In this document: positions 15,071 to 23,437 of the stretch, piece after piece
Layout: the number at the start of each line of letters is the position of its first letter
Numbering within the stretch: position 1 is the first letter of the stretch
Source of the DNA: Conexibacter stalactiti
Lineage (GTDB): Bacteria; Actinomycetota; Thermoleophilia; Solirubrobacterales; Solirubrobacteraceae
Reading direction: 5' to 3' (one strand)
NCBI RefSeq assembly: GCF_035967765.1
Contig: NZ_JAYWIT010000018.1
DNA length: 64,000 bases
Program-made: the position numbers and the translations under genes
Notes under the pieces: generated by a model
The model's input: the letters and a program-made list of their open reading frames with translations, nothing else
What the model was told of the DNA's origin: nothing
Databases searched by the model: none

Positions 15071-15926
15071 CGCGCTCGGTGGGCGTCAGCTCAGCGCGCG
15101 TGAGCTGGCGGCCGTACGGGCCGCGGCCCGTCACGCACCACGCACCGCAGCGGGCGGCGAGCAGGACCGCGCCCTCGATCCCGAGGCCGGCGCCGAGCCC
15201 GTAGGCGAGCGCGCCGGCGAACGAGTCGCCGCAGCCGTAGGCGTCGACCGGCGGCCCCGGCGGCGCGACCGGCTTCCAGCTGCCGCTGCTGCCGTCGGCG
15301 CCGCTCCAGCGGCCGCCGCGGGCGCCGTCGGTCAGCACCGTCCAGCGCGCGCCGTCGCCGAAGGCGGCGATCCCGGCGCGCTCCTTCTCGTCGCGCACGC
15401 TGCCGACGAGCACGTCGGGCACGACGCCGCCGGCCAGCAGCCCTTCGGGCGCGCGGCCGGTCGCGACGAGGAAGCGGGCGCGGCGGGCGGCGCGGGCGGC
15501 CTCGGCGTCGCCGCCGGTGTAGTAGACGCCGTCGACGTCGTCGAGCCGCTCCCACGGCAGCGGATCGGCGCCGTGCGGGACGAGCCGCTCGCCGAGCACG
15601 GTGATCGTCCGCTCGGCATTGGCGTCGACGTGCGTGAAGGCGCGCCGCTGCGGCACCCCGCGCGTCGTGGAGTGGACCGTCAGGCCGTGCTCGTCGCGCA
15701 GCTCGGCGACGCTGCGGCGGCCGAGCTCGTCGTCGCCGACGACGGTGAAGAAGTCGGCCGCGCCGGCCAGCTGCCGCAGCTGCACCGCGGCGACCGCGCC
15801 GCCGCCCGCGGGGACGGCGAAGTGCTCGCGCGCGGTGACGATCTCGCCGGGTGCTGGCAGATGGTCGACGAGCGCGAAGTCGAGCCACTCGATGTGGCCG
15901 ACCACGGCGACCTTCGGCGCGCTCAC
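15066..15926 (-). CDS. PfkB-family sugar or nucleoside kinase
   Basis: 286 residues, slightly short for the family. The N-terminal segment PAGGGAVAAVQLRQLA is the substrate-side Gly-rich signature. The C-terminal PPVDAYGCGDSFAGALAYGLG is the PfkB signature 2 with the catalytic Asp; GCGD replaces the usual GAGD. It phosphorylates a sugar, nucleoside or related alcohol with ATP; the substrate is not evident. The GTG start overlaps the stop of the metallopeptidase gene as GTGA. Confidence 0.85.
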   Translation of the reverse strand: MSAPKVAVVGHIEWLDFALVDHLPAPGEIVTAREHFAVPAGGGAVAAVQLRQLAGAADFFTVVGDDELGRRSVAELRDEHGLTVHSTTRGVPQRRAFTHVDANAERTITVLGERLVPHGADPLPWERLDDVDGVYYTGGDAEAARAARRARFLVATGRAPEGLLAGGVVPDVLVGSVRDEKERAGIAAFGDGARWTVLTDGARGGRWSGADGSSGSWKPVAPPGPPVDAYGCGDSFAGALAYGLGAGLGIEGAVLLAARCGAWCVTGRGPYGRQLTRAELTPTERG

Positions 15927-16603
15927 AGGACGAGCGTCCCGCCGTGGGCGCGCAGCCACGCCTGGTGGACGCGGTAGTCGGGCCAGCGGTCGGCCAGCAG
16001 CGCCCAGAAGCGCGGCGAGTGGTCCATCACCTCGAGGTGGCAGACCTCGTGCCAGACGACGTAGTCGAGCACCGGCGCCGGCGCCAGCAGCAGCCGCCAG
16101 TTGAACGACATCCCACCGGTCGTCGAGCAGCTCGCCCAGCGGGTTCTCTGGCCGCGGATCGTCAGCTTCGAGTAGTAGCTGCCCGCCTGCGCGGTGGCGG
16201 CGTCGAGGCGCGGCGCGATCTCGGCGGCGGCGCGGCGGCGGTACCAGCGCTCCAGCGCCTCGCGCGGGTCGGGCCCGTCCGGCATCGGCGCGGGCACGAG
16301 CAGCGTCTCGCCGCGGCGGTGCACGCGGCTGCGGCCGGGCTCGGCGATCAGCGCGAGCGTCTCGCCGAGGTACGGCACGGTCGCGCCGCGCGCGGCGACC
16401 TGGGCGCGCGCACGCTCCAGCTCGGCGATCCGCCGCTCGATCCACGGTCGCAGCTGGCGGATCGCGGCGGCCGCCTCGCGCTCGGCGCTGCGGCGCGGCA
16501 GCACCACCTCGACGCCGTGCTGCTCGTCGACCCGCACGCGCACACGACGGGCGCGATCGGAGCGCCGCACGCGATAGGAGATGTCGCCTTCCACACGGGT
16601 CAC
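15923..16603 (-). CDS. DUF45/YgjP-type zinc metallopeptidase
   Basis: 226 residues from the GTG at 16603. The catalytic segment is VVWHEVCHLEVMDHSPRFW (HExxH plus a downstream His). It is preceded by the family's RTRWASCSTTGGMSFNWRLLL signature. These small SprT/M48-related proteins are found beside many bacterial genes; substrates are unknown. The start is chosen because TACCCT lies 7 bp upstream; a longer frame from 16648 has no such support. It overlaps the PfkB kinase gene. Confidence 0.82.
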   Translation of the reverse strand: MTRVEGDISYRVRRSDRARRVRVRVDEQHGVEVVLPRRSAEREAAAAIRQLRPWIERRIAELERARAQVAARGATVPYLGETLALIAEPGRSRVHRRGETLLVPAPMPDGPDPREALERWYRRRAAAEIAPRLDAATAQAGSYYSKLTIRGQRTRWASCSTTGGMSFNWRLLLAPAPVLDYVVWHEVCHLEVMDHSPRFWALLADRWPDYRVHQAWLRAHGGTLVL

Positions 16604-16610
16604 CGCGATG

Positions 16611-16616
16611 AGGGTA
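16611..16616 (-). promoter_or_regulatory. -10 box TACCCT, leaderless start
   Basis: On the minus strand TACCCT (16616-16611) is 7 bp before the GTG at 16603. It decides the start of the metallopeptidase gene. Confidence 0.5.
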
Positions 16617-16724
16617 CGCTGGCGGCGGGATGGAGCGCTGGCGGGCACGACTTCGATCCCGCATCAGCAGTACGGCACACCTGTTTGCCATACATCACCG
16701 CCTAAGTTCTGGTAGTTAATCCCC

Positions 16725-19223
16725 ATGGCGCTTCGCACACGTTCGGGGGAACGTGCGGTGGCCGACGCGGAACTTCCGCCTAGACGCTCGCTCGCCCCTG
16801 CTTGGGAACGCACGGTCGCGATCATGGCCGCGCATCAGACGGCTGTCGCGGCCGGGCTCTTCGCGGTCCTCGTGCTGATCTATCTCTGGCCGGCGCTGGT
16901 CGGCGGAGGCGTGCTCACGTCAACGTCGCTGCTCTATCAGTGGGCGCCGTGGCAGCAGGCGATGCCCGCCGACATGTCGAGCTACTACAACCTCGCGCTC
17001 AGCGACGTTCCGATGTCGTACCTCCCCTGGGACGTGCTTGCGCGCGACCTGATCCGCAGCGGGACGTTTCCGGCGTGGAATCAGCACGCGCTCGCCGGAA
17101 CCCCTCTGTTCGCGAACGCCTCGGTCGCATGGCTGAGCCCGTTCAGCGTGCCCCTCTGGGTCTTCCCGCTCAAGTACGGGCTCGGCGTCGCCGCAGCAGC
17201 GAAGCTGTGGGCGGCCGCCTTCGGTACCTACCTGCTGGTGCGCGAGCTTCGGCTCGGCTTCTGGCCGGGGATCGTCGCCGGCACCAGCTTTGCGCTCTGC
17301 AGCTTCGACGTGGTGTGGCTCAGCCACGGGGCGCATGTGTCAGCTGGGGCGCTGCTGCCGTGGCTGCTGTGGCTGACCGAGCGGATCATGCGGGACCGAC
17401 GGCTCTCGAACGGGATCCCCCTCGCCCTGCTGGTCGCTGTCACGCAGTTCAGCGGCCACCCCGGCACGCAGCTGCACGTTCTCGCCTTCACGCTGCTGTA
17501 CGCGATCGGACGCGCCGTGGCAGTGCGCGACGCCGGTCCGCGCGAGATCCTGCTCCGACTTGGCACGATCGTGGCGTCGCTCGCGTCGGGCACGCTCGTC
17601 GCGGCCGTCGTACTGCTGCCCGCACAGCTCGCCGCGGCGGGGACCGCCGGCGAGGTGGCCCGCCGCAACGGCGCGAGCGCCCTGCCGGGCTCGACACTGC
17701 CGCTGGAGGCGATGCGCGCGGTGCCCTTCCCGGACTGGTGGGGGCGACCGAGCGAAAATCTCATAAGAGGCCCGGCGAACTACAACGAGCGTGCGTTGTA
17801 CGGTGGCGCAGTCGCGACGGTCCTCGCGCTCGTCGCGCTGCTCGCCCCGGACGGCTGGCCGCGCAAAGCGCCGTTCGTCGCGCTCGGCGCGGTCGGCCTC
17901 GCGGTCGCGTTTGACCTCGCGCCGATGCGCGACCTCTTCAACGCGCTGCCGTTGTTCGACCATGTCCAGAACCAGCGCCTGCTGCTGTGGTTCCTGCTGG
18001 CGATCGCCGTCCTGGCCGCCTTCGGCCTGGAACGGGTGTTGAGCAAGGAGCGACAATGGCCGACCTGGACCGCGCTCGCGGGAGCAGGGCTCGTGGCGAT
18101 CGCCGGTCTCAGCGCCCTTCAGCTCGAGGGCGGTGACGTCGGCGACGCTTTCCACCGCTTGACGTCGCGCTTCGCGGCGACGACCGACGGCGCGCTCGCG
18201 CTCGCCAGCGTCCTGCGCTGGATCCTGTTGGCCGGCGTGCTGGCCGGTCTCTGCCTGCTCGTCCGACGCCAGACGAGACACCGTGCCGCCATCGGCGCTG
18301 CGATCGCCCTGCTGGCAGCGATCGACATGCTGTCGTTCGCTGCCGGGTACCAGCCGATCACCCCGTCCGCCACAGCGTTCCCGCCGCGTACACCGGCGAT
18401 CGCCTTCCTGCAGAGACGCATCGACGAGGGACGGATAGTCGGCACCGGCTACGCACTCGCGAGCGACTGGTCGACGACCTACGGGCTGCGCGACGCGCGA
18501 GGCTACGACGCGCCACAGCCGAGCTTGCGCTACCTCCGCCTCTGGAGAGCGCTCAACCAGACGCAGCAGGGATGGCAGCCGCTCGACCTCCGGGGCGTCG
18601 CGTCAGAGTCGGCCGGGATACTCGGCGCGCTCGGCGTCCGCTACGTGGTGACCGAGCCCAAGACCCTGCTCGACGAAGGCCGCTCGTCGCGCCTGCGCAG
18701 CGCCTACAGCGGCACCGACGCGAAGATCTACCGCAACGAAGTCGCCGCGCCGCGTGTCGTCGTGGCGCGCGACGTCGTGCTGGCCGCCGACGAGGACGAG
18801 GAGTTCGCCGGCGTCGTCGCCGATGGGTTCGACCCGCGACGCACCGTCGTGGCGCGCACGGACGACCTGCCGCCCGGAGTGGCAGCCGACCAACTCGCCG
18901 GCGCCGGCAGCGCCCACGTCGTCGACGAGGAGAACGCACGCGTCACGATCCGCACCGAGACCGACGCACAGGCGCTGGTGATGCTCGGCGACGCATGGGC
19001 GCCGGGCTGGAAAGTGACCGTGGACGGCCGGCCCGCGAGACAGGTCCGCTCGGATCTCGTGATGCGCGGAGTCGTGGTCCCGGCCGGCGTTCACGAGGTG
19101 GAGTGGAGCTACTCCGTTCCAGGGTTGCGTGCGGGAGCCGTCGCAAGCACGGTCGGTGTCGTCGTGCTGCTGGCGTGGGCAGGAGCAGCTCTCGTGTCGC
19201 GCCGTCGCACCCAGGCGCGATAA
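16725..19223 (+). CDS. YfhO-family polytopic membrane protein
   Basis: 832 residues. After about 35 cytoplasmic residues come roughly a dozen hydrophobic segments between about 38 and 560. A large extracytoplasmic C-terminal domain (about 560-800) follows, then a last helix (about 805-825). Motifs typical of YfhO proteins are WAPWQQ, the loop DVLARDLIRSGTFPAWNQHALAGTPLFAN and the C-terminal PGWKVTVDGRPARQV. YfhO-like proteins are GT-C-fold-related and are linked to glycosylation of teichoic acids and other surface polymers. It stands alone. TAGTTA 6 bp before the ATG is an imperfect -10. Confidence 0.85.
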   Translation: MALRTRSGERAVADAELPPRRSLAPAWERTVAIMAAHQTAVAAGLFAVLVLIYLWPALVGGGVLTSTSLLYQWAPWQQAMPADMSSYYNLALSDVPMSYLPWDVLARDLIRSGTFPAWNQHALAGTPLFANASVAWLSPFSVPLWVFPLKYGLGVAAAAKLWAAAFGTYLLVRELRLGFWPGIVAGTSFALCSFDVVWLSHGAHVSAGALLPWLLWLTERIMRDRRLSNGIPLALLVAVTQFSGHPGTQLHVLAFTLLYAIGRAVAVRDAGPREILLRLGTIVASLASGTLVAAVVLLPAQLAAAGTAGEVARRNGASALPGSTLPLEAMRAVPFPDWWGRPSENLIRGPANYNERALYGGAVATVLALVALLAPDGWPRKAPFVALGAVGLAVAFDLAPMRDLFNALPLFDHVQNQRLLLWFLLAIAVLAAFGLERVLSKERQWPTWTALAGAGLVAIAGLSALQLEGGDVGDAFHRLTSRFAATTDGALALASVLRWILLAGVLAGLCLLVRRQTRHRAAIGAAIALLAAIDMLSFAAGYQPITPSATAFPPRTPAIAFLQRRIDEGRIVGTGYALASDWSTTYGLRDARGYDAPQPSLRYLRLWRALNQTQQGWQPLDLRGVASESAGILGALGVRYVVTEPKTLLDEGRSSRLRSAYSGTDAKIYRNEVAAPRVVVARDVVLAADEDEEFAGVVADGFDPRRTVVARTDDLPPGVAADQLAGAGSAHVVDEENARVTIRTETDAQALVMLGDAWAPGWKVTVDGRPARQVRSDLVMRGVVVPAGVHEVEWSYSVPGLRAGAVASTVGVVVLLAWAGAALVSRRRTQAR

Positions 19224-19233
19224 TGCGCCCGAT

Positions 19234-19521
19234 ATGGAGCGCTGGCGCGTAGAGCTTCCACGTGGCGTCGAGCCGCCGTTCGAGGTGTTCGTCAACGGCG
19301 TGCTGCAGAGAGCGGGGGAGGACTACGAGGTCGCCGACGGCGTGCTGCTGTTCGACAGACCGCTGGCGCAGGAGGGCAGATTGGGCTTCTGGCGCTGGTT
19401 CTGGGGTGCATGGGGCATAGGGACCTACCGCGCCCACCACACCGTCGACGTGCGCTACGAACGCGGCGGGCGCAAGCTCGTCGCTCACGCGCTCAGAGCG
19501 CAGCCGCCGGAAAGGCCTTGA
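19234..19521 (+). CDS. Hypothetical protein, 95 aa
   Basis: 95 residues (ERWRVELPRGVEPPFEVFVNG, then DYEVADGVLLFDRPLAQEGRLG). This looks like a small beta-rich domain, followed by an aromatic, amphipathic stretch (FWRWFWGAWGIGTYRAHHTVDV). No family is recognised. The ATG is 7 bp after TAATGC, whose TAA is the stop codon of the YfhO gene. Confidence 0.6.
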   Translation: MERWRVELPRGVEPPFEVFVNGVLQRAGEDYEVADGVLLFDRPLAQEGRLGFWRWFWGAWGIGTYRAHHTVDVRYERGGRKLVAHALRAQPPERP

Positions 19522-19546
19522 CTCTTCCTCATTAGTCAGGTTTGCT
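19518..19546 (+). promoter_or_regulatory. Promoter of the secreted lipase gene
   Basis: TTGACT (19518-19523), a 17-bp spacer and TTTGCT (19541-19546). The -35 contains the stop codon of the preceding gene. AGTCAGG in the spacer forms an imperfect inverted repeat with CCTTGACT, a possible operator. Confidence 0.4.
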
Positions 19547-19593
19547 GCGCAGCGGGGCCGGTCCAGCAGACCACCACTGACAAGGGGATGAAG

Positions 19594-20514
19594 ATGAGGA
19601 AGACCACGCGCGCGGCCGCCGGCCGCGTTGCCCTGTTCGCGCTGCTCGCGGCGCTGCTGACGCTCGTCGTCGCACCGGCCGCACGGGCCGACCTGCCGGT
19701 CGTCTACAACTTCCCGACCGCGCTCGCGATCGGCTCGGTCGCGCCGAACACCGATCCACCCGGCTCCAACGACTTCGGCTGCAGACCAAGCGCCGCGCAC
19801 CCGCGCCCGGTCGTGCTCGTGCACGGGACGGTCGAGAACAAGTTCATCAACTGGAACGCGCTGTCGCCGCTGCTGAAGAACAACGGCTACTGCGTCTTCG
19901 CGCTCAACTACGGCGCCTATCTGCCCGGCTCCTACCTCGGGCTCTCGCACATCCCCGACTCCGCCAGAGAGCTGTCGGCGTACGTCGACAGAGTGCTGTC
20001 GTCGACCGGCGCCAGAGAGGTCGACATCGTCGGCCACTCGCAGGGCGGGATGATGCCGCGCTGGTACATCAAGTACCTCGGCGGCGCCGCGAAGGTCGAC
20101 AAGCTCGTCGGCCTGACGCCGTCGAACCACGGCACGACGCTGCTCGGGATCTCGACGCTCGGCAGATTCATCCCCGGCGCGAGCGCGATCCTCAACGCCG
20201 GCGCGCCGGCGCTCGAGGACCAGCGGCTCGGCTCGACGTTCAACAGAACGCTCGACGCGGGCGGCGACACGATAGCCGGCGTCACCTACACGGTGATCGC
20301 GTCGAGATACGACGAGGTCGTGACGCCGTACACGCAGAGCTTCCTCAGCGGCGCGACCAACATCACGCTGCAGAGCGGCTGCATCATCAACCTGACCGAG
20401 CACCTCGGCGTCTCCTATGACCGCCGGGCGCTGCGGCTGACGCTCAACGCGCTCGACCCGTCGACGGCGAGAACGCCGCCGTGCGTGCCGACGCTGCCGG
20501 GGGTCGGGGGCTGA
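19594..20514 (+). CDS. Secreted triacylglycerol lipase / alpha-beta hydrolase
   Basis: 306 residues. A Sec signal peptide covers about 1-33 (RVALFALLAALLTLVVAPAARA). The alpha/beta hydrolase core has PVVLVHGTVENK (oxyanion strand), the nucleophile elbow VDIVGHSQGGMMPRWY, then NHGTT and candidate Asp and His residues in SRYDEVVTPY and LTEHLGVSYD. The fold resembles actinobacterial extracellular lipases of the LipA/EstA (class 2) type. Start 19594 is preferred to 19588 because AAGGGG is 6 nt upstream. A transcription terminator follows directly. Confidence 0.88.
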   Translation: MRKTTRAAAGRVALFALLAALLTLVVAPAARADLPVVYNFPTALAIGSVAPNTDPPGSNDFGCRPSAAHPRPVVLVHGTVENKFINWNALSPLLKNNGYCVFALNYGAYLPGSYLGLSHIPDSARELSAYVDRVLSSTGAREVDIVGHSQGGMMPRWYIKYLGGAAKVDKLVGLTPSNHGTTLLGISTLGRFIPGASAILNAGAPALEDQRLGSTFNRTLDAGGDTIAGVTYTVIASRYDEVVTPYTQSFLSGATNITLQSGCIINLTEHLGVSYDRRALRLTLNALDPSTARTPPCVPTLPGVGG

Positions 20515-20522
20515 CGCCCCTT

Positions 20523-20571
20523 GCGAGTTCCACGGCGGCGTCGCGCGCCGCGTGATGCCCGTGGAACTCGC
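20523..20571. terminator. Bidirectional terminator between lipase and metF
   Basis: Perfect 13-bp arms GCGAGTTCCACGG (20523-20535) and CCGTGGAACTCGC (20559-20571) enclose a second smaller GGCG/CGCC stem. It fills the 59-bp gap between the two convergent genes. Confidence 0.65.
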
Positions 20572-20573
20572 GG

Positions 20574-21500
20574 CTAGGCAGTAGCCAACCGCAACGCGGG
20601 ATCGGTTCCGGCGCCCTTCTCCCAAGGGCGCTGGAGCCGCAGCGCGGAGAGGATCGCGCGCGTCGCCGGCGAGCGGTTGATCGTGTAGAAGTGGATGCCG
20701 GGCGCGCCGTTGGCGAGCAGCTCGGCGCACTGCAGCGTCGCGTAGGCGACGCCCAGCTCCGCGACCGCCTCCTCGTCGTCGCCGCGCGCCTCCAGCGCCG
20801 CCAGCAGCGCCGGCGGGATCGTCGAGCCGCCGAGCGCGGTCATCCGCTTGATCCCGGCGGTCGAGATGATCGGCATGATGCCCGGCACGATCGGCACGTC
20901 GATGCCGGCCGCCCGCGCATCCTCGACGAAGCGGTAGTAGACGGCGTTGTCGAAGAACAGCTGCGTGATCAGCACGCGCGCGCCGGCGTCGACCTTCTCC
21001 TTCAGGTGCGCGAGGTCGGTCGCGCGGTCGGGCGCCTCGGTGTGGACCTCGGGGTAGCAGGCGCCGACGAGGCACATCCGCGGGTAGCCGGCGGCGACGA
21101 GCTTCGTCAGGTCGGTCGCGAAGGCGAGGCCGTTCTCGGTCGCTCTGAACTCGGTCTCGCCTCTCGGCGGGTCGCCGCGCAGCGCCAGCACGTTCTCGAT
21201 CCCCGCCGCCTGCATCTGTCGCAGCGCGGCGTGCAGGTCGTCGGTCGTCGCGCCGACGCAGGTGAAGTGCGCCATCGCCTCGAGATCGTGGTTGGCGCGG
21301 ATTCTGGAGACGATGTCGATCGTCTTGGAGCGGGTCGAGCCGCCCGCGCCCCACGTGACGGAGACGAACGCCGGCTCCAGCGGCCGCAGCGCCTCCAACG
21401 CCTCGAACAGTCTCCGCTCGCCATCCTCGGTCTTCGGCGGGAAGAACTCGAAGGAGAAGACCGGGTCTCCCCCGGCGGCGATGATCTCGTCGATGCGCAT
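20574..21500 (-). CDS. metF: 5,10-methylenetetrahydrofolate reductase
   Basis: 308 residues. Motifs of the MetF TIM barrel are FSFEFFPPKTEDGERRLFEAL with the catalytic Glu, VSVTWGAGGSTR, THFTCVG-type MAHFTCVGAT, LALRGDPPRGETEF and ITQLFFDNAVYYRFVE. It reduces methylene-THF to methyl-THF for methionine synthesis. The ATG is 6 bp after TAGAAT, whose TAG is the stop codon of the upstream acetyltransferase gene, so metF has its own leaderless promoter despite abutting that gene. Confidence 0.95.
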   Translation of the reverse strand: MRIDEIIAAGGDPVFSFEFFPPKTEDGERRLFEALEALRPLEPAFVSVTWGAGGSTRSKTIDIVSRIRANHDLEAMAHFTCVGATTDDLHAALRQMQAAGIENVLALRGDPPRGETEFRATENGLAFATDLTKLVAAGYPRMCLVGACYPEVHTEAPDRATDLAHLKEKVDAGARVLITQLFFDNAVYYRFVEDARAAGIDVPIVPGIMPIISTAGIKRMTALGGSTIPPALLAALEARGDDEEAVAELGVAYATLQCAELLANGAPGIHFYTINRSPATRAILSALRLQRPWEKGAGTDPALRLATA

Positions 21501-21506
21501 GACGGA

Positions 21507-21512
21507 ATTCTA
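21507..21512 (-). promoter_or_regulatory. -10 box TAGAAT of metF, sharing the upstream stop codon
   Basis: On the minus strand TAGAAT (21512-21507) ends 6 bp before the metF ATG. Its first three bases are the TAG stop of the acetyltransferase gene. Confidence 0.6.
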
Positions 21513-22328
21513 GGCGAGCGCCTGCGCCGGAGTGCCCGGCGGCTCGTCCCACAGCCACATCCCGAGGCGGCCGAGCGGCTCGTAGCCGAGTCCCGTGTAG
21601 AGCCGCTCGCCCTCGTAGCTGGACTCGAGCGTCGAGCTGCGCATCCCGCGCTCGCGCGCATCGACCAGCGCCTGGTGCAGCAGCCGCGCGGCGAGGCCGC
21701 GGCGCTGGAACGACGGCTCGGTCGCGACCCACTGCACCATCGTGTTCTCGCCGTGGTCGAAGGTCACCAGGCACGCCGCCGGTCTGCCCTCGACGCGCGC
21801 CAGGTAGCGGTGGAAGCGGGGATCGCGCAGGCCGGCGAAGGCGGTCCCGAAAGCGCCCGGCAGCTCGTCGTTGGCGCGCTCGTTCAACGTCGTGATCTCG
21901 ACCGGGTGGGGGTCGCGGTCGAGCGCGAACGGCACGCCGTCGGCCGGCTCACGCAGCGCGTCGAGTGAGAGCGCCATCGCCATCGGCTCGTACTCGCGGA
22001 TGTGACCGGCGCGCTCCAGCAGCCGCACCGCCGCGTCCTCACCGGGCCGCGTCCACACCATCCAGTGGCTGACGCCCGCCGCGCGGTACTCGTCGGTCAG
22101 CAGCGGCAGGCCGTCGCGCAGCGCGTCGTGGCCGTCGAAGACGACGCAGTTGACGATCGACTGCGTCGGCGCGCTCGGGGTCATGAAGGCGGTCAGGCCG
22201 TCGCGCTCGATCACGCGACCGCCGGGCGAGGCGGGCGCCTCGACGCGGTAGAACTCGCGCAGCGTCGCTGTCAGCGTGCCGAGCACCGGGTCAGACGGCG
22301 ACCCAGCGCTCCGGGTCGCCGGGCTCAC
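21510..22328 (-). CDS. GNAT-family N-acetyltransferase
   Basis: 272 residues from GTG 22328, or 258 from GTG 22286. The second start lies 4 nt after the stop of the preceding gene and is equally plausible. The N-terminal half is an inactive-looking GNAT-like segment. The C-terminal half has VQWVATEPSFQRRGLAARLLHQALVDARERG (acetyl-CoA loop RRGLAA), STLESSYEGERLYTGLGYEPLGRLGMW. The acceptor is unknown. It follows the MBL hydrolase in the same direction. Confidence 0.78.
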   Translation of the reverse strand: MSPATRSAGSPSDPVLGTLTATLREFYRVEAPASPGGRVIERDGLTAFMTPSAPTQSIVNCVVFDGHDALRDGLPLLTDEYRAAGVSHWMVWTRPGEDAAVRLLERAGHIREYEPMAMALSLDALREPADGVPFALDRDPHPVEITTLNERANDELPGAFGTAFAGLRDPRFHRYLARVEGRPAACLVTFDHGENTMVQWVATEPSFQRRGLAARLLHQALVDARERGMRSSTLESSYEGERLYTGLGYEPLGRLGMWLWDEPPGTPAQALA

Positions 22329-23289
22329 GGCGCGCGGCGCCGATCGCTTCGAGGTGCCGCAGGTAGCAGAGCGTCTCGGCCAGCAGCCAGGCGGCGGCGT
22401 GGATCGAGTCTCTGCCGTGCACGTAGGGGACGACCTCGTAGGCGGTCAGCGGCTTGCCCTCGATCGCGACGGCGGCGGCCGCGACGCGCATCGCGACCAG
22501 CTCGCGGTTGGCCTCGATGTGCGCCTGCACGTCGGTGAAGGGGCGCGCGTGGCCGGCGAGGCAGAGACGCGGCAGCGGGTCGAGCGCCTCGATCGCGTCG
22601 AGCGAGCGCAGGAACTCGCCGACCGGATCGGGCGTCCAGCCGTAGTCGAAGTAGAGCGAGATGCGGCCGAGCAGGTGGTCGCCGGAGATCAGGATGCGGC
22701 GCTCAGGCTGGTAGAGGCAGACGTGCGAGGGGGCGTGGCCGGGCGTCTCGACGACGCGCCAGAAGCCGTGGTCGGTCTCGATCTCGATCCCCGGCAGCAG
22801 CGCCAGGTCGGGCGGGATCACGCGCGCGATCCCGGGCTCGCGCTCCTTCGACATCTCGGCGTAGCGGCGCAGCACCAGCTCCGGCACGCCCGAGGTGCGG
22901 CCGATCTCCAGCCGCCGCTGGAGCGCCTGGCCGGGATCCTCGATCGAGCGCGTCGCGTGCTCGTAGTTGGGGTGCATCCACAGCTCGCAGCCGGTGCGAT
23001 CGACGATCGTCGCGGCCTGGCCGTAGTGGTCGACGTGGGCGTGCGTGCAGACGAGCAGCCTGACGTCGTCGAGGCTCAGGTTGACCATCGACATCGCCCG
23101 CTCCAGCTGCTCCAGCGAGTCCTCGTCGTGCATGCCGCAGTCGACCAGCACGATCCCGTCGCCGGCGGACAGCGCCCACGCGTTGCAGTGCGGGACGCCC
23201 GGCCACGGCAGCGGCAGACGCAGGCGCCAGATGCCCGACAGGACGCGCTCGCCGCGACCCAGCTCCCGCTTGCGCACCGGTTCGGACAT
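22291..23289 (-). CDS. MBL-fold metal-dependent hydrolase
   Basis: 332 residues. The metal motif is LLVCTHAHVDHYGQAA (HxHxDH), followed by VVETPGHAPSHVCLY, LISGDHLLGR and LCLAGHARPF, which supply the further metal ligands of a binuclear site. This group hydrolyses thioesters, lactones or other esters. The ATG at 23289 is preferred to an upstream one at 23361 because TATGGT lies 9 bp before it and the extra residues look non-coding. It overlaps the acetyltransferase gene. Confidence 0.85.
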   Translation of the reverse strand: MSEPVRKRELGRGERVLSGIWRLRLPLPWPGVPHCNAWALSAGDGIVLVDCGMHDEDSLEQLERAMSMVNLSLDDVRLLVCTHAHVDHYGQAATIVDRTGCELWMHPNYEHATRSIEDPGQALQRRLEIGRTSGVPELVLRRYAEMSKEREPGIARVIPPDLALLPGIEIETDHGFWRVVETPGHAPSHVCLYQPERRILISGDHLLGRISLYFDYGWTPDPVGEFLRSLDAIEALDPLPRLCLAGHARPFTDVQAHIEANRELVAMRVAAAAVAIEGKPLTAYEVVPYVHGRDSIHAAAWLLAETLCYLRHLEAIGAARREPGDPERWVAV

Positions 23290-23437
23290 GCTCAGCCCAC
23301 CATATAGGCGCGCGACGGTCGCGCGCGGCCTGATCTGCGGTCGGCCGACGCACCAGTTCACAGCGTGACCGCCCGCTCGGCGAAGCGGGTAGGCTGGCCG
23401 GACAGCCAGTCAGCTGCCGGAGCGAGGAGAGACAGCG

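Noticed and set aside
18943..21774. 943-codon minus-strand frame across the lipase and metF loci
   Set aside because: Arg/Ala-rich shadow of YfhO, lipase and metF in another frame; no motif or plausible start.
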